Origin: Candidatus Parcubacteria bacterium
Lineage (GTDB): Bacteria > Patescibacteriota > Minisyncoccia > Phycocordibacterales > SBAW01
Assembly (NCBI GenBank): GCA_014379165.1
Contig: JACMMG010000014.1
Span: 1-29,821, forward strand
DNA: 29,821 nt
Reading direction: 5' to 3'
Shown: positions 27,939 through 29,821 of the stretch, in pieces
How the letters are laid out: every line of letters begins with the position of its first letter
How positions within the stretch are numbered: position 1 is the first letter of the stretch
Position numbers and translations under genes: made by a program
Notes under the pieces: generated by a model
The model's database searches: none
Told to the model about the DNA's origin: nothing
What the model saw: only the letters and a program-made list of their open reading frames with translations

Positions 27939-29600
27939 TTAGATCGCGTCGACGATGCGGATGCGGGGTTTGCCGCGCCAGTCGAGTTCCACATGGCCGA
28001 CGATGTCGGCCTTTGCACCGCGCTCGAGTTTTTTCTGAAATGAGTCGGGAGTAGAAAAAAACGACATGCCCGCACTAGTGCTTCCTGCTGTATCCGAAAG
28101 CTGTGCTTCAATATGATCGCCGCCCTTGCCGAAACTGCGAACGGATGAAACCGAGATGCCGGGAAACATGAAAAGCGGCTTCTGGTTTCCAACACCAAAC
28201 GGTGCAAGCTTTTCTAGGTCTCGCAGGGCAAACGGGATCTCGGCGAGCGCGAGTTCCCGGTCTACGAGAGTTTCTTCTTGCAGCAAGCCTTTTGCGGCAA
28301 GTGTTTTATACGCACGCTCCAGTTCGGCCCCGAGCCCGTGCACGTTTTCTTCAGAAACTGAGAAGCCTCCCGAAGCATGGTGGCCGCCGAACTCATTAAA
28401 GACATTGTTCGTAGCGCTCATGAGCTCGACAACGCTAACTGACGGCGAGCGCACTGAACCGCGAATAACATCACCGCCCTCTCTCCCCCACAGAAAGACT
28501 GGTTTCCCATGCGCTGTTGCGAGTGTGTTGGCAACAAGGCCAAGCACGCCCGGACGCCAGTTGGGGTTGCCCATCACGATTACCGAACTTTCAACCAAGC
28601 CGCTTTCTTTAAGCCGCTTGTTTGCTTCTTTAGCGATAGATGCAACAACTCCCTTGCGCTCGTCATTAATATGATTAAGCTGCCGTGCTAAGTCGGCGGC
28701 GCGCTCGACGTTTGTTGCTCCAAGAAGTGCTGCAGCAATCTCGGGGCTGTCCATGCGAGAGGCGGCATTGATGCGCGGAGAAACCATAAACCCAACATCA
28801 TCTTCGGTGAGCGTCGAGGCTTTAATGCGAAGCAAATTAAGGAGCGCGGCAAGCCCCGGACGCCGGCCGCGGCGCATCACGACAAGCCCAAAGCGCGCAA
28901 GCATGCGGTTTTCGCCAATGAGCGGCACCATGTCGGAGAGCGTTGCCAGGCCGACTAAATCAAGAAACCATTTTTCTTTTCCTTCTTCAAACCCAAACCG
29001 GTTTTTCATAAGGAGTGCTTGCACCAGTTTCCAGGCAACGCCGGCACCACACAACCCGGTAAATGGATACGCACTGCCAACGCGTTTTGGGTTAATGATC
29101 GCAAACGCATCCGGAAGCTCTGCGGGAGGCTCATGATGGTCGGTCACAATGATATCGATTCCTTTTTTCTTCGCGTGCAAAGTACCTTCAAATTCCGTTG
29201 TGCCGAGATCGATCGTAATAATAAGCTTCACACCTTCCCCAGCGAGCTCATCAATACCTTCACTATTTAACCCGTAGCCTTCTTTGTGGCGATGCGGGAT
29301 ATAGTGGCGCACCTCTGCGCCTATCGAGCGCAGGAATTCGCTGAGCATAACCCCGCCCGGGATGCCGTCGCAATCGTAATCGCTCCAAACGCAGACCTTT
29401 TCGTTATTTTCGAGCGCCGTAAGGATACGCTCGACCGCCTTTTCCATATCGGGGAGGAGAAACGGGTCATGCGAGTCGCCCATGTAATCGGGTTCGAGAA
29501 AGCTTTTGCGCTCTTTTTCTCCGGTTACGCCTCGCGCTGCAAGAAGATCAACAATAAGTTCGTCGTGTTCTCGGGGACGCAGGCGGTAGATTTTCTGCAT
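27939..29600 (-). CDS. recJ: Single-stranded-DNA-specific exonuclease RecJ
   Basis: A 5'-to-3' exonuclease in recombination and repair. The 553-residue protein has the DHH-family motifs in order: DYDCDG (about residues 74-79), the aspartate of ITIDLGTT (131), DHHEPP (154-159), a further aspartate in LATLSDMVPL, and the DHHA1 motif GGHHASGGF (about 420). A C-terminal OB-like domain ends in WRGKPRIRIVDAI. The length is near the usual 560-580. The first motif has Cys where Ala is common. ATG 29600 is chosen because TATACT (29612-29607) ends 6 nt before it. It is divergent from the HIT gene with only 22 nt between starts. Confidence 0.95.
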   Translation of the reverse strand: MQKIYRLRPREHDELIVDLLAARGVTGEKERKSFLEPDYMGDSHDPFLLPDMEKAVERILTALENNEKVCVWSDYDCDGIPGGVMLSEFLRSIGAEVRHYIPHRHKEGYGLNSEGIDELAGEGVKLIITIDLGTTEFEGTLHAKKKGIDIIVTDHHEPPAELPDAFAIINPKRVGSAYPFTGLCGAGVAWKLVQALLMKNRFGFEEGKEKWFLDLVGLATLSDMVPLIGENRMLARFGLVVMRRGRRPGLAALLNLLRIKASTLTEDDVGFMVSPRINAASRMDSPEIAAALLGATNVERAADLARQLNHINDERKGVVASIAKEANKRLKESGLVESSVIVMGNPNWRPGVLGLVANTLATAHGKPVFLWGREGGDVIRGSVRSPSVSVVELMSATNNVFNEFGGHHASGGFSVSEENVHGLGAELERAYKTLAAKGLLQEETLVDRELALAEIPFALRDLEKLAPFGVGNQKPLFMFPGISVSSVRSFGKGGDHIEAQLSDTAGSTSAGMSFFSTPDSFQKKLERGAKADIVGHVELDWRGKPRIRIVDAI

Positions 29601-29606
29601 TCGGTT

Positions 29607-29616
29607 AGTATACAAT
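29607..29616. promoter_or_regulatory. Overlapping divergent -10 boxes of recJ and the HIT gene
   Basis: TATACT on the minus strand (29612-29607) and TACAAT on the plus strand (29611-29616) share two base pairs. Each ends exactly 6 nt before its start codon. The two promoters should exclude each other, and both mRNAs are predicted to be leaderless. Confidence 0.6.
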
Positions 29617-29622
29617 TAAAGC

Positions 29623-29821
29623 ATGGAAGACTGTATTTTTTGCAAAATTGTCTCAGAAGAGTTGCCTTCAACCAAAGTTTTTGAGAACGAACGGTTGCTC
29701 GGATTCTTAACGATCGAGCCGAAGGGTCCGCAGCATACGCTTCTTATACCAAAAGCGCACTATCGATGGTTTTACGATATGCCGGAAGAGCTATCGGACG
29801 AGATATTTAAGACTGCGAAAA
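29623..29821 (+). CDS. HIT family protein (partial, runs off the window)
   Basis: The first 66 residues of a histidine-triad nucleotide-binding protein, which hydrolyses nucleoside monophosphate adducts. The N-terminus MEDCIFCKIVSEELPSTKV carries the CxxC pair typical of Hint-type proteins, followed by FLTIEPKGPQHTLLIPKAHY, the strand-helix unit of the family. The catalytic HxHxH motif would lie beyond the window end. It is divergent from recJ. Confidence 0.93.
   Translation, partial: MEDCIFCKIVSEELPSTKVFENERLLGFLTIEPKGPQHTLLIPKAHYRWFYDMPEELSDEIFKTAK

Overview
The window looks like a chromosomal segment of a Candidate Phyla Radiation bacterium, most likely Parcubacteria (Patescibacteria). 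The signs are compact single-copy ribosomal protein genes, two large secreted peptidoglycan-binding-domain proteins of the kind common in that group, a ComEC split into two genes, two PaaX/Cas2-like regulators, and many starts without a Shine-Dalgarno sequence. The lineage is inferred from gene style and was not tested by phylogeny. No rRNA, tRNA, CRISPR array, insertion sequence or origin was recognised.

Layout. Bases 1-1130 hold a YCII-like gene and an orphan GC-rich gene on the minus strand. From 1204 to 21216 the minus strand carries the str and S10 ribosomal gene clusters, cut into separate transcription units. In the direction of transcription these are rpsL-rpsG (21216-20327), an insert of four small genes (19913-18051), fusA, a 1098-residue surface protein, tuf-rpsJ, rplC-rplD-rplW-rplB, an 882-residue surface protein, and rpsS-rplV-rpsC-rplP-rpmC-rpsQ-rplN-rplX-rplE. 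A terminator follows rplE, so the usual rpsN/rpsH/rplF part is not next to it. From 21254 to the end come an M50 protease, rpmB, the two ComEC halves separated by small orphan genes and a superoxide dismutase, rnhA, a second PaaX/Cas2-like regulator, recJ and the start of a HIT-family gene.

Regulatory themes. (1) Both surface-protein genes are preceded by the same spacer module: a 35-nt identical repeat containing a palindrome, further inverted repeats, and a GAAA-loop hairpin with a U-run just before the coding region. (2) Each PaaX/Cas2-like gene is flanked on both sides by its own palindromic operator-like element, one at its start codon and one before the next gene downstream, which suggests autoregulation plus control of that neighbour. 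(3) About ten genes have a -10 box ending 6-7 nt before the start codon, so leaderless mRNAs are predicted. (4) In contrast, three GC-rich orphan genes (697-1062, 23629-24057, 24276-24581) have consensus -35/-10 promoters, leaders with hairpins, good Shine-Dalgarno sites and strong terminators; two of them share a duplicated promoter sequence.

The best candidates for something undescribed are the paired operators of the PaaX/Cas2-like regulators and the repeated structured spacer in front of the surface-protein genes embedded in ribosomal operons. All functional statements rest on reading motifs by eye; no database search or folding program was run.
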